Below the pieces are notes generated by a model. It searched no databases and was not told the DNA's origin. It was given only the letters and a program-made list of their open reading frames with translations. Below are positions 32,541-40,794 of a stretch of DNA of 47,990 bases, one piece after another. The DNA is from Oscillospiraceae bacterium (GTDB lineage: Bacteria; Bacillota; Clostridia; Oscillospirales; CAG-272), in the NCBI GenBank assembly GCA_015065295.1, contig SVQN01000013.1, positions 1-47,990 of the forward strand, in the 5' to 3' direction. The position numbers and the translations under genes are program-made. Position 1 is the stretch's first letter. Every line of letters starts with the position of its first letter.

Positions 32541-34268
32541 ATGGATAACAATTACAATAAAAAACCACTGGTCAAGTTCACCAAGTCGGCGATTGTGTAT
32601 GCGTGTTTGCTGGTGTTCGCGCTTGTCTTTACGCAGGCTCTGCGTGCGAAAGCCTCGGCGGTTCTGTTCTGGTTCCTCGTGCTGATGCCGATCGTGTCGA
32701 TCATCTACGTTCTGGTCGGCAAGGCACTGATCCGGATCTACGTCGGTTCGGATATCACGAAAGTGGAAAAGCTCCAGCCGGTGGAATATGAGCTCCGCAT
32801 CATCAACGCGTCCCCGTTTGCGTACCCGTTCATCGAAGCGATCATCAGTGTTCCGCAGCCGGACGGCGTCCGCTGTACGGAGCAGTCGCTCACGATGAGC
32901 CTTGCGCCGATGGGCAGCTACATCGTCAACCACACGACCAGTTTCAAGTACCGCGGAACCTACGAAATCGGGGTGCGCTGTCTCTATATCAGCGACTTCC
33001 TCGGACTGTTTGCCATCCGTCTCGACGTTGATATCTACAACAACGTCCTCGTGTTCCCGCGCAAGCTGAACATGAACATGAAGATGGCGACCTCCGCGAC
33101 CGATATCCCGAACGATTCCGCGAAGCTCGTGTTCTCCACGGAAAAAGCGGAAATCGGCAACATCCGCGAATATATTCCCGGCGACTCGCTCAAGAGCGTT
33201 CACTGGAATCTGTCCTCCAAGTCCCCCGTCGGTACGCTGATGGTCAAGGACTTCAATACCAATACTTCCCAGAGTGTGTACGTCCTCTGCGACTTCTCCC
33301 GTGCGATTCCGCCGGAAGTATTCGAAGATGAAGAAGCGCGCATCGAACGGGAAAAGGCCGAACGCGAAGCCAAGCGCAAGCCGAAGACGAAAAACGTCAA
33401 GCTCAAGCAGGCAAAGCCCGACAAGGAAACCCTCGCCGCAGAAAAAGCAGCCCGTAAGCAGGCGGGACGCATCAGAAGCGGCATGACCGGCACCGGTGCA
33501 TCCGATGCGGCGGCGATTGACGCTATGATCGACGCGGCGGACGCAAAGTCCCCGAAGAAGCCGCCGAAAGACTCCGCAAAGCGGCAGAAACCTCTGTTCG
33601 GCAAGAAGAAAAATGCTGCCGTTACGGAAGAACAGAAGAGCGCGGAAGTCCTTGCGGAAGAAGCAATCGCAGCCGAAAAGAAGCGTCGTGACGACGAAAC
33701 CAAGGCACAGCTTGCCGTCGGCGGCATCATCAAGCCGGAATTCGCACCCGATATGGACGAATTCTGCGCGGACGGTGTCGTTGAAATGGCGATGGCGGCA
33801 ACGCTCAACGAACTCCGCAACGGCAATACCGTCACCCTGATCTGGAACGACGCACGTTCGGATACCGGCATTGTTGCCGTGGAACTCTCCTGCCCGGAAG
33901 ATTTCGACAGCATCTATTCCGTTTTTGCGACCGCACCGTCGGCTCCCGAAAAGACCAGCATCTCCGACCTTCTCCTGCTGATTCAGGAATCCCTCAACGT
34001 GACCATCCGCATCTGCACGTCCAACATCGACCCGCTTTCGCTGAACCAGTACGGCGCGATTCCGGGACTGTTCGGCGGCGCGGGTACCGGCTGTGTGGCG
34101 GAACTGCTGGTATTCAATCCGGAAGACCGGTACGAAGACATCAAGATTCGCCGTGAGTACGTCGAAATGTGCCGTCTCCGCCTCGCGCAGGACGGTGTTG
34201 ACCTGACCGAACTCAAGGCAGTCAAGGATGAAACCGGCAACTACACGATCCGTAAGATCATGAACTGA
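32541..34268 (+). CDS. DUF58 domain membrane protein with charged insert
   Basis: A protein of 575 residues with two membrane segments near the N-terminus (about 14-60). A beta-rich part and the DUF58 hallmark PGDSLKSVHWNLSSK (about 213-227) follow. A Lys/Ala/Glu-rich insert of about 130 residues (about 265-395) splits the vWA-like DUF58 domain before it resumes with TVTLIWNDARSDTG. DUF58 proteins are partners of MoxR ATPases. The insert is unlike standard DUF58 and echoes the Lys/Ala-rich block in the neighbouring transglutaminase. Confidence 0.87.
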   Translation: MDNNYNKKPLVKFTKSAIVYACLLVFALVFTQALRAKASAVLFWFLVLMPIVSIIYVLVGKALIRIYVGSDITKVEKLQPVEYELRIINASPFAYPFIEAIISVPQPDGVRCTEQSLTMSLAPMGSYIVNHTTSFKYRGTYEIGVRCLYISDFLGLFAIRLDVDIYNNVLVFPRKLNMNMKMATSATDIPNDSAKLVFSTEKAEIGNIREYIPGDSLKSVHWNLSSKSPVGTLMVKDFNTNTSQSVYVLCDFSRAIPPEVFEDEEARIEREKAEREAKRKPKTKNVKLKQAKPDKETLAAEKAARKQAGRIRSGMTGTGASDAAAIDAMIDAADAKSPKKPPKDSAKRQKPLFGKKKNAAVTEEQKSAEVLAEEAIAAEKKRRDDETKAQLAVGGIIKPEFAPDMDEFCADGVVEMAMAATLNELRNGNTVTLIWNDARSDTGIVAVELSCPEDFDSIYSVFATAPSAPEKTSISDLLLLIQESLNVTIRICTSNIDPLSLNQYGAIPGLFGGAGTGCVAELLVFNPEDRYEDIKIRREYVEMCRLRLAQDGVDLTELKAVKDETGNYTIRKIMN

Positions 34269-34297
34269 TATTAAGTTATAGAAGGAAATCGTATTCT

Positions 34298-37200
34298 ATG
34301 AATAAACTTGCTAAAACTCCGGGAAAGGGGAAAAAGCGGAAGTCCGGATCGCTGGAACAGAAGATCGACGCGGCGCAGAAGCGGAAAGCCAAACTGCGTG
34401 CGTCGGCAACTCTGCCGCCGATGACGGTATCGCCGTCGCGGGAAATGACCACGCCGTACACGATCGTCGGGATGGTGTTCCGTGCGCTCGTCCTGTTCAT
34501 GGGCGTCTGCGGCATGATGCTGTTCTTCGGCGACGCGGCGAAGCTCGTGATCCTGAACGATGCCAAGGCGGATTCCATTGTGGTGGACACCTCCTTTGTT
34601 GTCCTGATGAGCGCGCTGATTACGCTGGTCATGATGGCGTTGTCTCTCCATAAGATCTCGCGGATCCTCTCTCCCTTTGTCCTTGCCGGCGGGATCGCGG
34701 CGTATATGTTCGGCTCCTACGCGGAACCCATCGGGTTTGTGAAGGAATCGTTCCGCCGTCTGTTCGATCTCGTCCTCACCAATATGGCGGACGCGGGCTA
34801 CACGACCTATATGCAGTATGTGACGGAAGAACCGTATTCCTATGATGAAGAGCTTCTCGTGAAGTTTGCCGTCGGTACGATCATCATCGTGACCGGCATC
34901 GTCCTCGGTTACGCGATGTCCAGACGGGTGTATGCCGCTCCGGTGGCGATCACCTGCGCGCTGTACATGGTTCCCGTGTTCATGTTCAACCTCACCAGAA
35001 CCAACAAGGGTCTGGGGCTGGCACTGATTTTCATCTGCGGTGCGGTTGCGCTGTACCTCTTTGATGGCATCTACGGCGGATTCTTTAAAATCCGTAAGGA
35101 TAAGAAAGCCGCGAAAAAGGCCGCAAAGAAGGCAAAAAAAGATGCCAAAAAGGCAAAGAAAGCCGCAAAACTTGCTCTCCGCAACAGCGCGGCATCCGCA
35201 TACAATACCGCGATCGAAGCCGGTATGCCCCGTTCCGCCGCAAAGAAGGCGCGGGAGGCGGTCTTTGCCAAGAATAAAAAGGAAAAGGAAGACGCTGCCA
35301 GGGCGGAAGCTGCCCGCATAAAGTACGAAAAGCAGCAGAAGCTGGAAGCAAAGCGTGCGGCGAAGGAAGAAAAAGCCGCGGCACGTCTTGCGAAGAAGGA
35401 AGAAGCAAAGAAACTGCGCGCAAAGGCGGCAGCTGTCAAGAAGTCCAAAAATGCGGATGACGCGGCGGCTCTGAAGCAGGAAAAGGCGAATGCCCGTTCT
35501 GCGGCGCGTGCGGCAAAGAAGGAAGCGAACAAGGACGTTCATGAGGCCAAGGTCAAGAAGTTCAAGACCGTGGCGGCAGGCGGTTACGCCGGTGTCATGG
35601 CGATGATTATCGCGTTCCTCTCGATCTCCATTCCGATGGCGGCGGTTCAGAAGAACTTCCCGATCATTGACTTTATCAACAACCGGATGCAGCTTGTGCG
35701 TACCTACGTTACCGCCTACCTCATGGGCGACGACGTGGACCTCAACTCCCTCGCCATGTACGGCGGCGTTGCCGAACTGAATCCGAGAAATATCACCTTC
35801 GATACCCCGCGCTACACCGGACAGAAGCTGTTCTCGGTGGAATCCGGCTACGCGGCTCCGGTATACATGAGAAGCTGGATCGGTACGGACTACGACATGG
35901 AAAACGACCACTGGACGTCCGCCGATTCCGATGAAGTTCTCGCGTACCGCGAACGCTTCGGTGCGTCCTATACGCCGGACAACATTTCCTATTTCTTCAA
36001 CAAGTATGTCTATCCGAACGCTCTGGACATCAAGAAGGTGGATCAGTACCGGAACCTCGACGACTACGGTTTCCGCGTATTCCAGCTTCATGTCACCCGT
36101 ACCAGCGGCACGAGCAAGATTCTGTTTGTCCCGTCGGTCATGAACGCCGGTCTCGGCATCATGGATCACGGCTCGATTGAGCATACGGAAAAGAAATATT
36201 CCGCGTTCTACGATGGTATTTATTCCTCCCGCTTCTTCGGCGAGGGAACGACCTACTCGACATCTTCGTTCAACCCGGTTCTCAAATCGGAAAAGCTGGC
36301 GCAGAACTTCGAGGGTTCCATTGAATACTACAACCTTGCGAAGACCTACGCGGACACCATCGACATCATCACCGAAGAAATCAGCGGAAACATTCTCTAT
36401 GACGAAACCCGCGAGTACACCTACGAAACTCCGCTCGGCGAGATGAAGTTTGCGGGCAGCGACCTGTCGTTCCTGATCGCGGAATTTGATGAGGATGTGG
36501 CGGAACTCGGCTACAAGTACAAGGCGGAATCGTTCGTGGAACTGTACCTTGCCATGACGAGTGCGGAACGGAAGACGTTCCACAATTCGTATGAAAAGGA
36601 ACTGAACTACCGCGATTACACCGAAGAAACCTACCGTACGACCTTCGGCAGCGAAGCGATTTCCGAGCTTGCCGACCAGATTCTCGCGGATGCGGGCATT
36701 GTCCAGAACGAAAAGTACGTCCACGACAAGACGAAGCAGGCGAACATGAACGAAAACCAGCTCAAGCGTCTGTCGGCGGAAGAACGCTACGGCAATGTCT
36801 ACGATTCGTGGTTTACCGATACCGCAGGCAACGTGATCCCGCGTCATGAAGCGATCATGGCGGTTATCAATCACCTGCGCTACAATTACGAATACACGCT
36901 TGACCCGGAATGCGAACAGGTGGAACTGCTCGATGAAGACGGCAATGTCGTTCTGAACGAAGCGGGCGAACCGATCATGGTGGATTATGTGGAATCCCCG
37001 ACCAATCTGGAAGCGTTCCTGTTTGAAGTGAAGCAGGGCTACTGCGTCCACTTTGCAACGTCGGCGGTCGCGCTCCTGCGTGAACTCGGCTTTGCTGTCC
37101 GCTACGATGAAGGCTACATCGCGGCAGGCTGGAACCGTACCTACGACCCGGCGGCGGTATCGACCTACCGTACCAGCGTACGTGACTATGACGCGCATTC

Positions 37201-37873
37201 GTGGGTAGAAGTTTACTATCCGGCAATCGGCTGGGTAACATACGAATGCACGCCGTCCTACTGCGAAGAAATGTACGATCTGGAAGACCTGTCCGGCAGC
37301 AGCTCAAGCTCTTCCGGTATTGACCAGAACAAGGTAACCGTAACGCCCGAAGTGATTCCGGACGAAGTCGTCGAAATCGAACTCGGCGAAGAAACGGATT
37401 ACACCGCGCTGTTCATTGCCATCGGCGTAGTGATCGGTCTGCTGGTGATCCTCTCGATCATCTGGACGATCCTGAAGGTTCGTGCAAGCCGTGCGATTGC
37501 CAAGCGGCGCAAGCTGATCGAAGAGGCGAAGGATGAACGCCGTTACTACGACGGTCAGACGGATATCCACCAGTACGCGCGCGATATCACGGACTGCATC
37601 TTCGACATCTTCGACGGTCTCGGATGCCCGCACGAAACGGGCGAACTGCCGACGGAATACGCGCTCCGCATCGACGCGGACTACGCGGACATCTCGAAGC
37701 ACAAGATCACAGACATCATGAACATCATCGAAAAGGAAGAATTCGGCGGCACGCTCACCTTCCGTGAACTGACCACCCTTGCCGAATACCTCCACGAAAT
37801 CATCAGCTCCATCTACGCAGGACTCCCTGCAATGCAGAAGCTGAGAATGCGTTACTTCATGGATGTGATTTAA
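34298..37873 (+). CDS. Large membrane transglutaminase-like protein
   Basis: A protein of 1191 residues. The N-terminal half holds about seven membrane segments (about 50-260). A Lys/Ala-rich coil (about 267-424) follows, with many KKAAKKAKK-type units, then one more membrane segment. A long outside region includes the transglutaminase core with Cys916 (QGYCVHFA), His967 (YDAHSWVEV) and Glu983 at the place where Asp is usual (VTYECTP). A last membrane segment lies near 1035-1060, followed by a cytoplasmic tail. The family acts as protease-like or cross-linking enzymes at the envelope; its target is not known. It is the third member of the MoxR/DUF58 set, 29 bases after DUF58. Confidence 0.88.
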   Translation: MNKLAKTPGKGKKRKSGSLEQKIDAAQKRKAKLRASATLPPMTVSPSREMTTPYTIVGMVFRALVLFMGVCGMMLFFGDAAKLVILNDAKADSIVVDTSFVVLMSALITLVMMALSLHKISRILSPFVLAGGIAAYMFGSYAEPIGFVKESFRRLFDLVLTNMADAGYTTYMQYVTEEPYSYDEELLVKFAVGTIIIVTGIVLGYAMSRRVYAAPVAITCALYMVPVFMFNLTRTNKGLGLALIFICGAVALYLFDGIYGGFFKIRKDKKAAKKAAKKAKKDAKKAKKAAKLALRNSAASAYNTAIEAGMPRSAAKKAREAVFAKNKKEKEDAARAEAARIKYEKQQKLEAKRAAKEEKAAARLAKKEEAKKLRAKAAAVKKSKNADDAAALKQEKANARSAARAAKKEANKDVHEAKVKKFKTVAAGGYAGVMAMIIAFLSISIPMAAVQKNFPIIDFINNRMQLVRTYVTAYLMGDDVDLNSLAMYGGVAELNPRNITFDTPRYTGQKLFSVESGYAAPVYMRSWIGTDYDMENDHWTSADSDEVLAYRERFGASYTPDNISYFFNKYVYPNALDIKKVDQYRNLDDYGFRVFQLHVTRTSGTSKILFVPSVMNAGLGIMDHGSIEHTEKKYSAFYDGIYSSRFFGEGTTYSTSSFNPVLKSEKLAQNFEGSIEYYNLAKTYADTIDIITEEISGNILYDETREYTYETPLGEMKFAGSDLSFLIAEFDEDVAELGYKYKAESFVELYLAMTSAERKTFHNSYEKELNYRDYTEETYRTTFGSEAISELADQILADAGIVQNEKYVHDKTKQANMNENQLKRLSAEERYGNVYDSWFTDTAGNVIPRHEAIMAVINHLRYNYEYTLDPECEQVELLDEDGNVVLNEAGEPIMVDYVESPTNLEAFLFEVKQGYCVHFATSAVALLRELGFAVRYDEGYIAAGWNRTYDPAAVSTYRTSVRDYDAHSWVEVYYPAIGWVTYECTPSYCEEMYDLEDLSGSSSSSSGIDQNKVTVTPEVIPDEVVEIELGEETDYTALFIAIGVVIGLLVILSIIWTILKVRASRAIAKRRKLIEEAKDERRYYDGQTDIHQYARDITDCIFDIFDGLGCPHETGELPTEYALRIDADYADISKHKITDIMNIIEKEEFGGTLTFRELTTLAEYLHEIISSIYAGLPAMQKLRMRYFMDVI

Positions 37874-37887
37874 GGGAATAGAATTCT

Positions 37888-37942
37888 CGGGGAGGAACTT
37901 TTTTAAAAAGTTCCTCCCCGAACCCCACTTCAAAAACTTTTA
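37888..37942 (+). repeat. Hairpin half-element after the transglutaminase gene
   Basis: CGGGGAGGAACTTTTT/AAAAAGTTCCTCCCCG (37888-37920) followed by the tail at 37921-37942. The hairpin starts 14 bases after the stop. Confidence 0.8.
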
Positions 37943-37960
37943 ATCTGAAAAGAGAAAAGA

Positions 37961-38386
37961 ATGGATTTTGCAAACTCAAAGAACAATTCGATGACGGAAA
38001 AGGAAGCCGGAGCGGTGAGTGCGGCGAATCTGGCGTATCTCGGGGACTGTGTGTATGAACTGCTGGTGCGGGAATATCTTGTGCGGCGGGGAAGTACCCG
38101 TCCGAGCGTGGAGTCGCTTTCGTATGTGACTGCACCGGTACAGTCCGGCGTGATCGAGAAGCTGCTGCCGCATCTGACGGCGGAGGAAGAAGAAGCGTAC
38201 AAGCGCGGCCGCAACCTCGGACATTCGAGCGTTCCGAAGCACAGTACGGTGGCACAGTACCGCCGTGCGACCGGGCTTGAAGCACTGTTCGGCTGGCTTC
38301 ACCTGACGGGACAGAACGAACGTCTGCGCGAGCTGTTTGACCTTGCGTTCGCGGAAGAACCCGTCGTAACCGGCGAAAACGAATAA
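37961..38386 (+). CDS. mrnC: Mini-ribonuclease III
   Basis: A dimeric RNase III-like enzyme without the dsRNA-binding domain that matures 23S rRNA in Firmicutes. The 141-residue protein has the catalytic helix block AANLAYLGDCVYELLVREYL (21-40 region) and RGRNLGHSSVPKHSTVAQYR. It ends in the ATGLEALFGWLHLTGQNERL block, which forms the dimer. The ATG at 37961 follows AAAAGAGAAAAG. In many Firmicutes the gene lies beside cysS; here it follows a hairpin element and is closed by its own terminator. Confidence 0.93.
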   Translation: MDFANSKNNSMTEKEAGAVSAANLAYLGDCVYELLVREYLVRRGSTRPSVESLSYVTAPVQSGVIEKLLPHLTAEEEEAYKRGRNLGHSSVPKHSTVAQYRRATGLEALFGWLHLTGQNERLRELFDLAFAEEPVVTGENE

Positions 38387-38394
38387 AATGGAAG

Positions 38395-38433
38395 GTTTCC
38401 GGAGATTCAGACTTCGGAAACTTTTTGTTTTTG
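38395..38433 (+). terminator. Intrinsic terminator after mrnC
   Basis: GTTTCCG (38395-38401) pairs with CGGAAAC (38415-38421), followed by TTTTTGTTTTTG. Confidence 0.8.
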
Positions 38434-38440
38434 CGGAAAT

Positions 38441-38455
38441 TTAACCGTCGGTTAA
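38441..38455. promoter_or_regulatory. Perfect palindrome upstream of the XRE gene (candidate operator)
   Basis: TTAACCG-T-CGGTTAA is a perfect palindrome with a single central base. It sits about 45 bases before a TATACT -10-like site (38501-38506) and about 90 bases before the XRE regulator gene, which makes autoregulation plausible. Confidence 0.45.
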
Positions 38456-38547
38456 GTTTCCGTTTCGTTTGAAGGTCTTCCTTTTCCGGAAAAAATGCGG
38501 TATACTGTACGCAACGGTACCGGAAATCATAATACAAGGAGGCTATC

Positions 38548-39705
38548 ATGGCTGAAACGATGGGGCAGATCATCAAGCGTCTGCGGAAGGAGAAAAATCT
38601 CACGCAGGAGGAACTGGCGGAACAGCTGGGCATTTCCGCACCGGCGGTGTCCAAGTGGGAGAACGATACAAGTATGCCGGACATTTCGCAGGTCGTGCCG
38701 CTGGCGAATCTGTTCGGCGTACCGACGGACGTGTTGTTTGGAATCCACGGCGCGGATCACGAAGCGGAGGTGCGGGCGCGTCTGGAAGAAATTTTCCGGA
38801 TGTCAGACAACTGTAAGGACGGCGAAGAAGGCCCGACTGCGCTGGTGATTCTCGACAAATACCGCGAAGCGATGCGCCTGTACCCGAATCATCCGAAGAT
38901 TTACACCAATGCGATGGCGTTCGCGGAAATGGTGATCTCCTGCAATGAGAGGGAACTGCGCGAGCTGATCGGGCAGGAAGGTCTGGACAGCCTGACGGAA
39001 GAAATGATCCGGTGGGCGGAACTGGTCATTAAATACAGCTCGTCCATTGACGACATACTGTCCGCGAAAACGCGCCTGATGGACATTCACGTCCGTCAAA
39101 AAAACTGGAAGGCAGCGTTTGCGCTGACCGACGCATTTCCGGCAGATGTGCGCGATGTACGCGGAATCCGCAAAGCCTCTCTTCACTATTCCGCCGGTGA
39201 AACGGAAAAACAGCGGGTACAGCAATGTTGGAATATCCGCGAACTGGCGGATCAGCTCGTACATCAGGCGGTCATGCAGGGGAACTTGTACATGAACGGG
39301 GGAGAGTACGAAGACGCGCTGTACTGCTACGATTTCGTGCGGGATATGCTCGACGCGCTGTACCGTGAGGAAACCTATCGTCCGCCGTTCCAGTACGACG
39401 CCTATCCGCTGTACCGGTTCCCGGCGGTCTGCCGGATGAAGCTCGGTCAGGCTGAGGCGGCTCTCAATCTGCTCGAACAGGGCGTGGAGTTCCTCTTTGC
39501 ACAGGCGAAGGATTTCAACAAACGGCAGGAACTCGACATTCCCCTGCTCCGCGACTGTACGTTCGGCTACGGCTACGACGGAGATGCGGAATATTCCTAC
39601 CTCGGAAACCGCCTGCGGAATCTGATCGGCGGGGAGGAATTTGCGCCCCTCGCGGAACATCCGCGCTATCTCGCGCTGAAGGAACGGATTGCGGGGATTG
39701 AATAA
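38548..39705 (+). CDS. XRE-family HTH transcriptional regulator with long C-terminal helical domain
   Basis: A protein of 385 residues. The N-terminus is a Cro/C1-type HTH (about 8-62: LRKEKNLTQEELAEQLGIS then APAVSKWENDTSMPDISQ). The remaining 320 residues are helical with TPR-like repeats, as in peptide- or phosphatase-type regulators of Firmicutes, but no ligand site can be named. ACAAGGAGG precedes the ATG at 38548. Gene and palindrome stand alone between terminators, so it may regulate itself and distant genes. It carries no recognisable quorum-peptide partner gene nearby. Confidence 0.88.
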   Translation: MAETMGQIIKRLRKEKNLTQEELAEQLGISAPAVSKWENDTSMPDISQVVPLANLFGVPTDVLFGIHGADHEAEVRARLEEIFRMSDNCKDGEEGPTALVILDKYREAMRLYPNHPKIYTNAMAFAEMVISCNERELRELIGQEGLDSLTEEMIRWAELVIKYSSSIDDILSAKTRLMDIHVRQKNWKAAFALTDAFPADVRDVRGIRKASLHYSAGETEKQRVQQCWNIRELADQLVHQAVMQGNLYMNGGEYEDALYCYDFVRDMLDALYREETYRPPFQYDAYPLYRFPAVCRMKLGQAEAALNLLEQGVEFLFAQAKDFNKRQELDIPLLRDCTFGYGYDGDAEYSYLGNRLRNLIGGEEFAPLAEHPRYLALKERIAGIE

Positions 39706-39748
39706 AGCGGAGAGGGAAATTTTCCTTTGTGACTTTCCGAAAAAGATA

Positions 39749-39777
39749 TTGCAAATTTGATGATTTTAGAGTATAAT
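39749..39777 (+). promoter_or_regulatory. Promoter of the candidate toxin-antitoxin pair
   Basis: TTGCAA (39749-39754), a 17-base spacer and TATAAT (39772-39777), a near-consensus site. The -35 hexamer and next three bases (TTGCAAATT) are the same as in the ftsZ promoter. Confidence 0.8.
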
Positions 39778-39821
39778 ATATACGGAAGAAAACGTCAGAT
39801 ATCCGGTCAGGAGGTGTACTT

Positions 39822-40013
39822 ATGGCTACTTCAAGTATTTTTGCAAATGTAAGGATCACCGATCCCAAAAAAGCCGAGGCTTTTGTGGATGCTTTGGAAG
39901 CATCCGCGAAGGAACCTAAAGGAAAACTTTCCGCACCTATTATTCCAACGGTTACCGACTTGAACGCAATTCGCGGTTTGATGGCAAAGAGGTTGAAAGC
40001 GAAGAATGAATGA
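39822..40013 (+). CDS. Small antitoxin-like protein
   Basis: A protein of 63 residues beginning MATSSIFANVRITDPKKAEA. It has a predicted strand followed by a helix (DPKKAEAFVDALEASAKE), a Pro-containing middle and a basic helical end (GLMAKRLKAKNE). It is not a recognised ribbon-helix-helix or DUF1778 protein by eye. AGGAGGTG precedes the ATG at 39822. Its stop overlaps the next gene by 8 bases. The small size, first position, overlap and shared promoter and terminator fit an antitoxin for the GNAT-like protein. The function is inference. Confidence 0.6.
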   Translation: MATSSIFANVRITDPKKAEAFVDALEASAKEPKGKLSAPIIPTVTDLNAIRGLMAKRLKAKNE

Positions 40014-40593
40014 TTACAGTACGGTAAACATTCTTGATATGATCGACGCGATCGGAGAGGATGCACTGGTGGAGATTCTCTCCGATTTTTCTTGTCCGAA
40101 AAATCAGGAAATTGAGTCGTTTGTCAGAAATAAAGCGATTGATTTTGCGAAAAGAAAGATTTCGATCACCTATTTGGTCATCGACAATGACAGTGGGGAG
40201 ATTTTATCAATTTTCGCGCTTACCCATAAAGCGTTGGAGATCAGCAGGGACGCGCTTTCATCGACTTCCAAAAAGAAATTAAGCCGGTTTGCTCAATTGG
40301 ATGAAAACAGCGGTTCTTATACGGTTTCTGCGTTTCTGATCGCACAATTCGGGAAGAACTACGCAGTTCCGCAGCCGGAAGGATGGAACGGTATTCGGCT
40401 GATGGAAAAAACATTTGAAACGTTGGAAAAAGTACAAAGGGAAATCGGCGGCGGAGTCGTATATCTGGAATGTGAAGAACATGAACAGCTTCTGCGGTTT
40501 TATCAGAATGAACAGAATCGTTTTCATACGTTCAGTGAACGATATTCCGAAGCGGAGCATACCAAATATATACAATTATTGAGATTCTTCTGA
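40006..40593 (+). CDS. GNAT-like protein, candidate toxin
   Basis: A protein of 195 residues that looks like a small GNAT family often carried on accessory DNA of Firmicutes. It has an N-terminal VEILSDFSCPKNQEIESFV segment and a helix with KAIDFAKRK, then a central strand pair ISITYLVIDNDSGEILSIFA. The acetyl-CoA-site region LIAQFGKNYAVPQPEGWNG is followed by the IGGGVVYLECEEHEQLLRFY strand and helix typical of the C-terminal half. GNAT toxins such as TacT/AtaT acetylate aminoacyl-tRNA; this assignment is by fold and context only. The DNA is more AT-rich than the neighbouring operons. It starts 8 bases inside the antitoxin-like gene. Confidence 0.65.
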   Translation: MNDYSTVNILDMIDAIGEDALVEILSDFSCPKNQEIESFVRNKAIDFAKRKISITYLVIDNDSGEILSIFALTHKALEISRDALSSTSKKKLSRFAQLDENSGSYTVSAFLIAQFGKNYAVPQPEGWNGIRLMEKTFETLEKVQREIGGGVVYLECEEHEQLLRFYQNEQNRFHTFSERYSEAEHTKYIQLLRFF

Positions 40594-40605
40594 GCAAAAA
40601 TCCGG

Positions 40606-40656
40606 TCAGTGGAAATCAAGTTTTCGCTTGTGAAAATTGATTTCCACTGTTTTTTT
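40606..40656 (+). terminator. Strong intrinsic terminator after the candidate toxin gene
   Basis: CAGTGGAAATCAA (40606 on) pairs perfectly with TTGATTTCCACTG (ending 40649), with a further TTTTC/GAAAA pair inside, then seven T residues. Confidence 0.93.
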
Positions 40657-40668
40657 CACGGAAAGATA

Positions 40669-40697
40669 TTGTATTTTTCTGCATACTGTGATATGAT
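40669..40697 (+). promoter_or_regulatory. Promoter of hom
   Basis: TTGTAT (40669-40674), a 17-base spacer and TATGAT (40692-40697). The leader to the start codon is about 90 bases, and no known riboswitch was recognised in it. Confidence 0.6.
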
Positions 40698-40794
40698 ATA
40701 CTATCATGGTTTTATTTTGTGTACTGCGATAGGATAAAGTTATAGCGAATAATAGAATAAACCAAAGGGAAGATAGAAACAGAAAGGGTAGGCT

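Noticed and set aside
35098-35570. DNA tandem repeat in the Lys/Ala-rich block
   Set aside because: The repetition is at the protein level; the codons vary, so it is a coding low-complexity region and not a DNA repeat array.
34271-37198. 975-codon minus-strand frame under the transglutaminase gene
   Set aside because: Shadow of the plus-strand gene, which has membrane segments and a catalytic core; the antisense product has no recognisable fold.
40698-40794. SAM, lysine or T-box leader before hom
   Set aside because: The leader is short and AT-rich, and none of the known conserved core sequences could be seen.
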